From positions 16,596 to 80,595 of the forward strand of contig CAIUSP010000004.1 of the NCBI GenBank assembly GCA_903901855.1: DNA of 64,000 nucleotides, written 5' to 3'. This DNA comes from an uncultured bacterium. Lineage in GTDB: Bacteria; Actinomycetota; Thermoleophilia; Solirubrobacterales; 70-9. Positions 41,507-48,432 of the stretch are shown here, piece after piece (positions within the stretch are counted from its first letter, which is position 1; every line of letters starts with the position of its first letter). The notes under the pieces are model-generated. The model saw nothing but the letters and a program-made list of their open reading frames with translations, had not been told where the DNA came from and did not search any database. Both the position numbers and the translations under genes were made by a program.

Positions 41507-43792
41507 ATGGAAGCTGCCCGTTCCACAACGCGAGCATCCGGCCCGAACTGGAGGCCAACGGTCATCGGGACGGGTGAGGAGATCGGTGATCGCCAGGTCC
41601 TGCTCTCCGCTCCTGTGGTCTGGCCGGCGCAAGGAGTCCTCGACCGACCGTTGACGACCCTGAAAGGCGTGGGACCGAAGCTCGCTTCTGCGTCCTCAGA
41701 GGATCTCGGCGTCGAGTCCCTCCGCGACATGCTCTTGCACCTTCCACGCCTGCACAGGAATCTCGTCGAAGTCACCCCGCTGAGAGAGGTGAGAGCAGGA
41801 GAGGAGGCAACCGTGGCAGTGGAGGTTCGCTCGGCAAAGGTCAGGCCGACTCGTAAGCGGCGCCTCACGATCCTCGAGGCGGAGGTCGTGGATGCAGAGG
41901 GTGCGGCGGGGAAGATCGTCTGGTTCAACCGTCCCTGGCTTTCCGACAGGCTCGAGCCGGGCACGAGATTGCTGGCCCGCGGGAAGATCGGCAAGAACGG
42001 CTTCGCAGTGGCCGAACACGAATTCATCGGAGCCGGCGAGCTGCCAGGGAGGGCGCCCGAGCGAACAGACCGCGAGGTTGCAGGGGACCGGTCCGCGGGC
42101 GAGCATTGGATACGCCCCGGCCGACCCGGCGGCACCCCACCCAGCGGCATCCATACGACCGGCCTGGTTCCCGTCTACCCGGCATCCGAGCGGGTTCGCC
42201 CGCCGAGATTGCGAGAGTGGGCGTGGCAGGCTGCAGGCCTCGCAAACGCACTCGCCGAGCCCATCCCGGGGCGTGAACGGGCCACCCGCGGATTGCCGTC
42301 CTCTGCCGACTCGATCGTCGGCGCTCACCTCCCACCCGATGCCGAGAGGCTCGAGCAGGCGCGTCAAGCTCTCGCATTCGAAGAGCTCTCGTTGTATCAG
42401 GCAACGCTCGCGGTCAGACGGCGCCGTAGACGAAGCAGTGCCCGGGCTGTGGCCCTCGCGCCGCCGGACGATCGGATGTCCGATTGGATTGCTTCGCTGC
42501 CGTTCGAGCTCACGGCCGACCAGCGCAGGGCCGTAGACGAGATCGATCGGGACCTCACAGGCGAGATCCCGATGCAGCGCCTTCTGATGGGAGAGGTGGG
42601 GTCCGGCAAGACGGTCGTTGCCCTCTACGCGATGCTCCGGGCGGTCTACGACGGGGGTCAGGCGGCACTGATGGCACCGACCGAGACCCTCGCCGAGCAG
42701 CACCACCGGACGCTCGAGGGGCTGGCGGGATCAGACGGGCCTCGAGTGGTCCTGCTGACCGGTTCCGTTCCCGACTCGGAGAGGAACGGACCCCTGAATG
42801 CCCTGGCGGACGGGGACCCCCTGCTGGTGGTGGGCACCCACGCGCTGATCGAATCCTCGGTCGAGTTCTCCCGACTGAGGATCGCGGTGATCGATGAGCA
42901 GCATCGCTTCGGAGTTCGTCAGAGAGCAGAGCTCGATCGCAAGGGGGAAGGAGGTTCGGCGCCTCACTCTCTCCACATGACCGCCACCCCCATACCGAGG
43001 ACGCTCTCACTGACCGCATACGGGGATCTGGACACCACGTCGCTTCGCGAGCTGCCCTCTGGCAGGAAGCCGGTCCAGACCCGGATCGTGGAGGACGGCG
43101 GCAGATCCGATGCCTATGAGTTCATCCGAGATCGTCTTCGCGAGGGACGTCAGGCCTTCGTCGTCTGCCCGTTGGTCAGCGAGTCCGTGATGGTCGAGGC
43201 CAAGGCCGCCGAGCAGGAGGCGAGTCGGCTGGCTGCCGGCGAGTTCCGGGACTTCTCCCTCGCAGTGCTCCATGGCCAGCAGTCGGCCGAAGAGAAGCAG
43301 CGGACGATGCTCTCCTTCGCCGGAGGTGACATCGACGTGCTGGTCGCAACCAGCGTCATCGAGGTCGGCATCGACGTGCCGAACGCGACCGTGATGGTGA
43401 TCGAAGGGGCTGAGCGGTTCGGTCTGTCCCAGCTGCATCAGCTGAGAGGCAGGGTCGGGCGCGGTGAACACGCCTCTCACTGTCTCTTGTTCGCCGATGC
43501 CCGCTCGGAGGCGGCCAAGACCCGACTGGAGGCGATCGAGACGGAGCGGGATGGATTCCGTCTGGCGGAGGTCGACCTGACCATCAGAGGGGAGGGTGAG
43601 CTCCTCGGCACACGGCAACACGGACTGCCGCGCTTCCTCGCCGCTTCCCTTCCCGACGATCTGCCGCTTCTACTCGAGGCGCGTGAGATGGTCGAGCGGT
43701 TGCTGGATACGGGGTCGGTCGAGGCCGAGATCTTGATAGATGCCGCGCGGATGCGATTCGGCGACGAGCGTGCGCAACGGCTGGCTGCCTGA
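41507..43792 (+). CDS. recG: ATP-dependent DNA helicase RecG
   Basis: Monomeric helicase that drives branch migration and fork reversal. The N-terminal wedge and OB part includes PLTTLKGVGPKLA and ERVRPPRLREWAWQ. The helicase core has Walker A GEVGSGKTVVA (about residue 362), DEQHRFGVRQRAELDRKG, TATPIPRTL, ATSVIEVGIDVPNATVMVIEGAERFGLSQLHQLRGRVGRG and ADLTIRGEGELLGTRQHG-like VDLTIRGEGELLGTRQHG. 761 aa, slightly longer than most. ATG 41507 agrees with the upstream hexamer. rsmD follows after 7 bp. Confidence 0.95.
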   Translation: MEAARSTTRASGPNWRPTVIGTGEEIGDRQVLLSAPVVWPAQGVLDRPLTTLKGVGPKLASASSEDLGVESLRDMLLHLPRLHRNLVEVTPLREVRAGEEATVAVEVRSAKVRPTRKRRLTILEAEVVDAEGAAGKIVWFNRPWLSDRLEPGTRLLARGKIGKNGFAVAEHEFIGAGELPGRAPERTDREVAGDRSAGEHWIRPGRPGGTPPSGIHTTGLVPVYPASERVRPPRLREWAWQAAGLANALAEPIPGRERATRGLPSSADSIVGAHLPPDAERLEQARQALAFEELSLYQATLAVRRRRRRSSARAVALAPPDDRMSDWIASLPFELTADQRRAVDEIDRDLTGEIPMQRLLMGEVGSGKTVVALYAMLRAVYDGGQAALMAPTETLAEQHHRTLEGLAGSDGPRVVLLTGSVPDSERNGPLNALADGDPLLVVGTHALIESSVEFSRLRIAVIDEQHRFGVRQRAELDRKGEGGSAPHSLHMTATPIPRTLSLTAYGDLDTTSLRELPSGRKPVQTRIVEDGGRSDAYEFIRDRLREGRQAFVVCPLVSESVMVEAKAAEQEASRLAAGEFRDFSLAVLHGQQSAEEKQRTMLSFAGGDIDVLVATSVIEVGIDVPNATVMVIEGAERFGLSQLHQLRGRVGRGEHASHCLLFADARSEAAKTRLEAIETERDGFRLAEVDLTIRGEGELLGTRQHGLPRFLAASLPDDLPLLLEAREMVERLLDTGSVEAEILIDAARMRFGDERAQRLAA

Positions 43793-43799
43793 GCCGGAC

Positions 43800-44342
43800 G
43801 TGACGCCTGAGCTCCGCATATCGGCAGGAGAGTTGAAGGGTCGGAAGCTCTCCGCTGGCAGTGGACGGCCGACGACAGGCCGAGTGCGAGAAGCGATCTT
43901 CTCTGCGTTGGGGCAGGATCTCGACGGCCAGGGGATCGATCGCGTACTCGACCTGTACTGCGGAAGTGGCGCGATGGGCCTGGAGTCCCTGTCGCGGGGA
44001 GCACGCAGCCTGATACTGGTCGATCAGGACTCCCGCGCCGCAAGTGCGAACGTGGAGGCCCTCGGTGTCGGTGTCAGGGCCGAGGTTCGCTCCGGCTCGG
44101 TGAGCGAGGTGCTCGAGGGGTTGTCCACGCATGAATTCGACCTGATCTTCTGCGATCCCCCGTATAGACTCGCCGCAACCGAGATGGAAGCGATCGAACC
44201 CAAGCTCTCCGCTGCCCTGGCGCCGTCAGGCCGCCTCGTTGTGGAGGGCCCCGCAGGCGAGGGTCCCTACCTCGATCTGCCTCTGCTGTTCGATCGAACC
44301 TACGGCAGGACCAGGGTCACCATCCATGGGGTCTCGGGCTGA
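43800..44342 (+). CDS. rsmD: 16S rRNA (guanine966-N2) methyltransferase RsmD
   Basis: SAM-dependent methyltransferase that modifies G966 of 16S RNA. Signatures: RISAGELKGRKL, PTTGRVREAIFSAL, the SAM loop DLYCGSGAMGLESLSRGA and the catalytic FCDPPYRL. 180 aa is normal. GTG 43800 is taken because RISAGELKGR is the family N terminus; the longer frame into recG has no support. It lies directly before coaD (stop and start share a base), a pairing that is common across bacteria. Confidence 0.94.
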   Translation: MTPELRISAGELKGRKLSAGSGRPTTGRVREAIFSALGQDLDGQGIDRVLDLYCGSGAMGLESLSRGARSLILVDQDSRAASANVEALGVGVRAEVRSGSVSEVLEGLSTHEFDLIFCDPPYRLAATEMEAIEPKLSAALAPSGRLVVEGPAGEGPYLDLPLLFDRTYGRTRVTIHGVSG

Positions 44343-44857
44343 TGTCCGTAAGTGGAAAGGTTGCGATCTGTCCTGGCAGCTACGACCCGGTGACCAACGG
44401 GCACCTCGACATCATCTCGCGGGCCTCGGGTGTGTTCGACCGGGTGATCGTGGGGGTGGTCAATCAGCCCGTCCGAAAGCAGAAGACCCTCTACACCTCC
44501 GAGGAACGCAAGGCTTTCATCGAGCAGGCCGCCGCTGATCACGGTCTCGGCAACATCAGCGTCGAGATCTTCTCGAATCTGCTGGTTGAGTTCGCACGAG
44601 AGCAAGGAGCAGGGGTGGTCATCAAGGGCCTCAGGGCGATCTCTGACTTCGAATACGAGTTCGAGATGAACCAGCTCAACCGCATGCTGGCCCCGGACAT
44701 CGAGAGTATGTACATCTTCGCGTCGGCTCGGTACAGCTTCCTCTCTTCGACCGGGGTCAAGGAGATGGCTACCTTCGGTGGGGACGTTTCGGAACTCGTT
44801 CCGCCCGCCGTCGCTTCCTCGTTGACGGATCGCATCAGCAGGGATTCCGAGGGCTGA
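44342..44857 (+). CDS. coaD: Phosphopantetheine adenylyltransferase
   Basis: Penultimate step of coenzyme A synthesis. The nucleotidyltransferase signature is CPGSYDPVTNGHLDI with the TNGH motif, and the second motif is YSFLSSTGVKEMATFGGDVSELVP. FEYEFEMNQLNRML and the IKGLRAISDFEYE part complete the hexamer interface. 171 aa is normal. ATG 44342 shares a base with the rsmD stop (TGATG). The CoA made here also supplies the phosphopantetheine of the acyl carrier protein encoded nearby. Confidence 0.97.
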   Translation: MSVSGKVAICPGSYDPVTNGHLDIISRASGVFDRVIVGVVNQPVRKQKTLYTSEERKAFIEQAAADHGLGNISVEIFSNLLVEFAREQGAGVVIKGLRAISDFEYEFEMNQLNRMLAPDIESMYIFASARYSFLSSTGVKEMATFGGDVSELVPPAVASSLTDRISRDSEG

Positions 44858-44892
44858 TCGTCTCGAGCCTGCGTTGGCAGCAGGCTTGCATT

Positions 44893-44933
44893 GGGAGAGT
44901 TCTCCCACCACGGTCTGCGCGATTCCCTAGTCT
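44893..44933 (+). promoter_or_regulatory. Promoter region of the SepIVA-like gene with inverted repeat
   Basis: -10 TAGTCT at 44928-44933, 11 nt before ATG 44945. The inverted repeat GGGAGAGTTCTCCC (44893-44906) reaches the place expected for the -35 and could be an operator or the end signal of coaD; no T-run follows. Confidence 0.35.
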
Positions 44934-44944
44934 TTACCCACGCA

Positions 44945-45412
44945 ATGGACGTTCTGGTTCTAATCGACAAGATCGACGATCTGGTGCACAACGCCCGACC
45001 GGTTCCTCTGACCGATCAGGTACGCGTGGATCGCGAGGAGATCTACGACCTGCTGGATCAGATGCGGGCAACCGTGCCTGAGGAGATCAAGCAGGCCCGA
45101 TGGATCGTCAAGGAGCGTCAGGAGATGCTCGCCGAGGCCAAGCGTGAGGCCGAGAGAATCGTCAAGGAAGCACGCGACCAGCAGGCGCGCCTCGTGGCCA
45201 ACGAGGAGATCGCCCGTCAGGCAGAGCGTGCCGCAGAGGAGATCGTCGAGGAGGCACGCGAGCGTGAGCGTGAGATCCGCCTCGGCGCCGAGGACTTCGC
45301 CGATGACATCCTCTCGACCCTCGAAGTCAACCTCCAGAAGTTCCTCCAGGCAGTTCAGCGCGGGCGCGACCGTCTCTCCGGTCGTGAGGACGAGCCCGCC
45401 GAGATGCGCTGA
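44945..45412 (+). CDS. SepIVA/DivIVA-like coiled-coil protein
   Basis: 155 aa. The N-terminal part (IDKIDDLVHNARPVPLTDQVRVDREEIYDLLDQMRATVPEEIKQA) is followed by a long charged coiled coil of repeated E-A-R-E-x-A-E-R-I type at about residues 55-130. Both the start and the position beside the DUF177 gene, near rnc, match SepIVA of mycobacteria, a septal protein for cell elongation and division, but this copy is much shorter. An ATP synthase b-subunit is less likely: it lacks a membrane helix. ATG 44945 is chosen by hexamer and family. Confidence 0.75.
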   Translation: MDVLVLIDKIDDLVHNARPVPLTDQVRVDREEIYDLLDQMRATVPEEIKQARWIVKERQEMLAEAKREAERIVKEARDQQARLVANEEIARQAERAAEEIVEEAREREREIRLGAEDFADDILSTLEVNLQKFLQAVQRGRDRLSGREDEPAEMR

Positions 45413-45948
45413 GCGCCCCGATCCGCATCGATTCGGTCGGCCCCATCGACCTGGCATCTCTGGCTCTTTCCCCGGGCCAGGCAGCGAAACTCGATGCAAC
45501 GCTGGCTCTCGCTCCCCTGGATTTCGGTGGCAACACCTATACGGCCGATTCGGATTCGCCCCGGTGCACGCTCGACATCTCGCGGACAGTCAACGGTTAC
45601 GCCCTCAGGCTTCGATTCCAGGCTTCCTACGAAGGGCCTTGCGTACGCTGCCTCGGAAACGCGCACACGGACCTGGATCTCGATGTTCGCGAGGTGGATC
45701 AGGAGGCTGGTGCGGACTCGGAAGTCGACCTCGATTGCCCCTATCTCGACTCGGATCTACTCGATGTGAGCCGTTGGGCCAGCGATTCGGCAGCGCTTGC
45801 CTTTCCGGCACAGCCGCTGTGTGAGGAGGGCTGCGGTGGGATCTGTCCCACTTGCGGGGAGCGTGTTGCATCGGACGGAGAGCCTCATTCACATTCGACC
45901 CAGGGCGACCCGCGAATGTCCGCCCTCGGTGACATCGAGTTCGATTGA
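45409..45948 (+). CDS. DUF177 (YceD) family protein, probable CTG start
   Basis: 179 aa from CTG. Conserved YceD features: EGPCVRCLGNAHTDL, then PLCEEGCGGICPTCGERV and the final DPRMSALGDIEF. The family has an unclear role linked to rRNA (large subunit) in bacteria and plants and is usually next to rpmF, as here. In this frame a TGA lies at 45385, and no ATG, GTG or TTG occurs until after the CVRC pair, so the start must be non-canonical. CTG 45409 overlaps the previous stop TGA exactly as other genes here do with ATGA and TTGA. Confidence 0.85.
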   Translation: MSAPIRIDSVGPIDLASLALSPGQAAKLDATLALAPLDFGGNTYTADSDSPRCTLDISRTVNGYALRLRFQASYEGPCVRCLGNAHTDLDLDVREVDQEAGADSEVDLDCPYLDSDLLDVSRWASDSAALAFPAQPLCEEGCGGICPTCGERVASDGEPHSHSTQGDPRMSALGDIEFD

Positions 45949-45981
45949 CCGACCTCGCCCGCCTCTGAGCGCCCACCCGGC

Positions 45982-45987
45982 TACCAT
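45982..45987 (+). promoter_or_regulatory. -10 element of rpmF
   Basis: TACCAT lies 8 nt before the rpmF ATG. Confidence 0.45.
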
Positions 45988-45995
45988 CACCAGCG

Positions 45996-46214
45996 ATGGC
46001 CGTACCGAAGAAGAGACAGTCGAGCGCCAGACGAGACAAGCGTCGCGCCCAGCACAAGGCTTCCCGACCGAGGCTCAACGAGTGCCCGCGGTGTCACAGT
46101 CCCCGCCTGCCGCATCGCGTCTGCCCGACCTGCGGCACCTACGCCGGACGCGAAGTGGTCAGCTTCAAGCCGAAGGCTGAGGCCGAGGCCGAAGGCGGCG
46201 AGGAGCAGGGTTAG
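45996..46214 (+). CDS. rpmF: 50S ribosomal protein L32
   Basis: 72 aa. The MAVPKKRQSSARRDKRRAQH start and four zinc cysteines (C30, C33, C43, C46, in ECPRC and VCPTC) identify L32. An acidic C-terminal tail (KPKAEAEAEGGEEQG) is unusual for a ribosomal protein. It lies between DUF177 and plsX, its conserved neighbours; plsX begins directly after the stop. Confidence 0.96.
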   Translation: MAVPKKRQSSARRDKRRAQHKASRPRLNECPRCHSPRLPHRVCPTCGTYAGREVVSFKPKAEAEAEGGEEQG

Positions 46215-47459
46215 TTGTCACGCGCGTCCGACGGCCTGCAGCCGGTCGCGCTCGATGGTCATGGTGCCGACGGCGGCCCCGAGGTCGTCTACGAAGGCGC
46301 TTCCATCGCAGCTTCTGCCGGCATCCCGATTCGTGTCTTCGGCCCGCCGAGCTCCAAGATGCCGCCCGGAGTCGAGATCGTGCCCTGCGACGAGTGGATC
46401 CCGAACGCAGCCGATCCGGTGGCTGCCGTAAGGAGCGCACCTGGTGCATCGGTGGTTCAGGCTGCAGACGACGTCGCTGGAGGTGCGGCCTGTGCGCTGG
46501 TGAGTGCCGGATCGACTGGAGCGACACTCGCCGCAGCCACCTTCTCGCTCCGTCGACTGCGTGGGGTCTCTCGCCCGGGACTCGCTGCCCAAGTACCGAT
46601 ACCCGGCGAGGGGAACCGGCGGTTCCTGATGCTCGATGTCGGGGCCAGTTCCGAAGCACGTTCCAAGCACTTGGTCCAGTTCGCCTACCTCGGCTCTGCC
46701 TTCTCGAGGGCTGCACTCGGCGTACCCGAGCCCCGAGTGGCCCTGCTCACGATCGGCGAGGAGGAAGGCAAGGGGAACAGCGCGGTGGTAGAGGCGTTCG
46801 ACTCACTCAGCAAGACCGAGGCGATCAACTTCGTCGGGAACGCTGAGGGACGAGATCTCTTCCGTGACCGAGCCGACGTGATCGTCTGCGACGGCTTCAC
46901 CGGGAATGTCGCGCTCAAGGTCATGGAGGGAACCGCGCGAGCGGTTGCTGACGGTGTTCGCGATGCTGCGCGCGCCAACCCGGTCGCGTCCCTTGGTGGC
47001 ATGCTGCTGCGTCCTTCGATGGCAGGGCTCAAGCGGACTCTCGATCCGAACGCAACCGGCGGGGCGATCCTGCTCGGTCTCCGCGCGGTGGCTGTGGTGG
47101 CTCACGGCAGCTCCACTCCCGAGGGGATATCCAATGCGATCGAGCTCGCATGGCATGCGGCCCAAGAGGGTGCCACCGAGCAGACCGCGGCGTTGCTGGC
47201 GACCGAGGTAAGGGGGCGTGCGCCGCGGATCGAGCCGCCTCCACCTCCCACGGAGCCTGTGGCCGGCGATGCTGAGGAGAGCGGCGATACGGAGGGTGAT
47301 CGCTCGGTTGAGAGCGAGGATTCGGGGGCTCCCTCCCCGAAGGACCAACCTGCGTCTCCCGCTGTCGATGATCCGGAAGTCGGTCGGTCGAGCACCCGGG
47401 ATCGAGCGGAGGCCGAGACAGAGGCGACCAGCACTCCGGCGCCGGGGGAGACGCGATAA
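46215..47459 (+). CDS. plsX: Phosphate acyltransferase PlsX
   Basis: Turns acyl-ACP into acyl-phosphate for phospholipid synthesis. Family marks: LVSAGSTGATLAAATFSL, PGEGNRRFLMLDVGAS, VALLTIGEEEGKGNSAVVEAF, DVIVCDGFTGNVALKVMEGTA and GGAILLGLRAVAVVAHGSS. The usual N-terminal DAMGGD loop reads LDGHGADGGP. Residues after about 335 form an 80-residue Pro/Glu/Ser-rich acidic tail that is not part of the enzyme. TTG 46215 begins with no gap after the rpmF stop. acpP shares one base with its stop. Confidence 0.93.
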   Translation: MSRASDGLQPVALDGHGADGGPEVVYEGASIAASAGIPIRVFGPPSSKMPPGVEIVPCDEWIPNAADPVAAVRSAPGASVVQAADDVAGGAACALVSAGSTGATLAAATFSLRRLRGVSRPGLAAQVPIPGEGNRRFLMLDVGASSEARSKHLVQFAYLGSAFSRAALGVPEPRVALLTIGEEEGKGNSAVVEAFDSLSKTEAINFVGNAEGRDLFRDRADVIVCDGFTGNVALKVMEGTARAVADGVRDAARANPVASLGGMLLRPSMAGLKRTLDPNATGGAILLGLRAVAVVAHGSSTPEGISNAIELAWHAAQEGATEQTAALLATEVRGRAPRIEPPPPPTEPVAGDAEESGDTEGDRSVESEDSGAPSPKDQPASPAVDDPEVGRSSTRDRAEAETEATSTPAPGETR

Positions 47460-47719
47460 TGCAGGCTGGAATGGATCGAGACCAAGTCATGGGGGTCGTC
47501 AAGGGACATCTGGCGGCCGAGCTCGAGGTCGATATCGACAGCATCGATTCGGGCACGCGCTTCAAGGAAGACCTCGATGCCGACTCGCTCGACCTCTACG
47601 AACTGGTGATGGAGATGGAGGATCGCTACGGAGTGAAGGTGAGCGAGGAAGAAGCCGCGGAACTCGTAAGCGTGGGGGATGTAGTCGAGTTCGTCTGTTC
47701 CCGCGCCGCAAGCGGTTGA
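47459..47719 (+). CDS. acpP: Acyl carrier protein
   Basis: Small acidic carrier of growing fatty acyl chains. The phosphopantetheine attachment site is S43 in DADSLDLYELVMEMED. 86 aa includes a few extra residues at both ends. ATG 47459 shares one base with the plsX stop; ATG 47471 is an alternative. Works with PlsX (46215) and needs CoA made by CoaD. Confidence 0.96.
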   Translation: MQAGMDRDQVMGVVKGHLAAELEVDIDSIDSGTRFKEDLDADSLDLYELVMEMEDRYGVKVSEEEAAELVSVGDVVEFVCSRAASG

Positions 47720-48387
47720 GCAGCTCTCTGCTCGATCTATTCAACGGCCTTCCCGAGGAGGTGCGTTCCCGCGCGCTCAGCCACTCCTCGTGGGTAAGTA
47801 ACCGCTCGGACTCGTACGGTCGGCTCGCCTTCCTCGGCGACAGCGTGCTCGGTTTGGCTGTTGCCAGAGAGTTCTTCGACCGGCATCCCGACACCGACAT
47901 CGGCGACCTGACCAAGATGCGCAATCAGGCGGTCAGCGGAAGGGCGTGTGCCGAGGTCGCGGTCGAGCTCGGACTCGATCGGATGATGGCCTCCGAGGAA
48001 CCGACGGAAGGCTCGGGTATCGAAGCCGAGAAGCTCCTCCAGTCCGAACGTGCCCTCGCCTCGGTTTGCGAGGCGGTCATCGGAGCGTGTCTGGTCGAGC
48101 GTGGATTCGAGGTCACCGCCAAGGCGACGGTGGAGGCGTTCTCCACGCAGATCGAGAGCGCCATCGACCAGAGGATCGACTCCAAGACCGACCTTCAGGA
48201 ACTGCTGGCTCGAAGCGGCCGCAAGGTGGTCTACGTGCTCACCGAAGAGACCGGTCCGGCACACGATCCGCGCTTCAGCGTGGAAGCGACTGTCGATGGA
48301 GAGACGCTCGGTGTCGGAGAGGGTGGCAGCAAGAAGGAGGCTGAGCAGGCTGCTGCAGAGAGGGCCTTGGAGGCGCTTCAGGCCTGA
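47716..48387 (+). CDS. rnc: Ribonuclease III homologue with altered active site
   Basis: 223 aa with an N-terminal RNase III domain and a normal dsRNA-binding domain (DSKTDLQELLARSGRKVVYVL, GGSKKEAEQAAAERAL). The signature ERLEFLGDS reads GRLAFLGDS (A38, D42), and the second site reads LASVCEAVIG (S116, E119) where LADxxEAxIG is usual. In E. coli numbering E38, E41, E65 and D114 are replaced, while D45 and E117 remain. Cleavage may be impaired or use a different metal setup. TTG 47716 overlaps the acpP stop (TTGA). Position between acpP and smc is the usual one. Confidence 0.85.
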   Translation: MSSSLLDLFNGLPEEVRSRALSHSSWVSNRSDSYGRLAFLGDSVLGLAVAREFFDRHPDTDIGDLTKMRNQAVSGRACAEVAVELGLDRMMASEEPTEGSGIEAEKLLQSERALASVCEAVIGACLVERGFEVTAKATVEAFSTQIESAIDQRIDSKTDLQELLARSGRKVVYVLTEETGPAHDPRFSVEATVDGETLGVGEGGSKKEAEQAAAERALEALQA

Positions 48388-48395
48388 TCGCGCAC

Positions 48396-48401
48396 TAAGT
48401 T
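48396..48401 (+). promoter_or_regulatory. Candidate -10 of smc
   Basis: TAAGTT lies 31 nt before the smc ATG, allowing a short leader. Confidence 0.25.
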
Positions 48402-48432
48402 CGTCCGGTCCTGCCTGAAGGCTTGCGCGTGG

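Noticed and set aside
42024..42706. Minus-strand open frames opposite recG
   Set aside because: Antisense shadows without conserved pattern.
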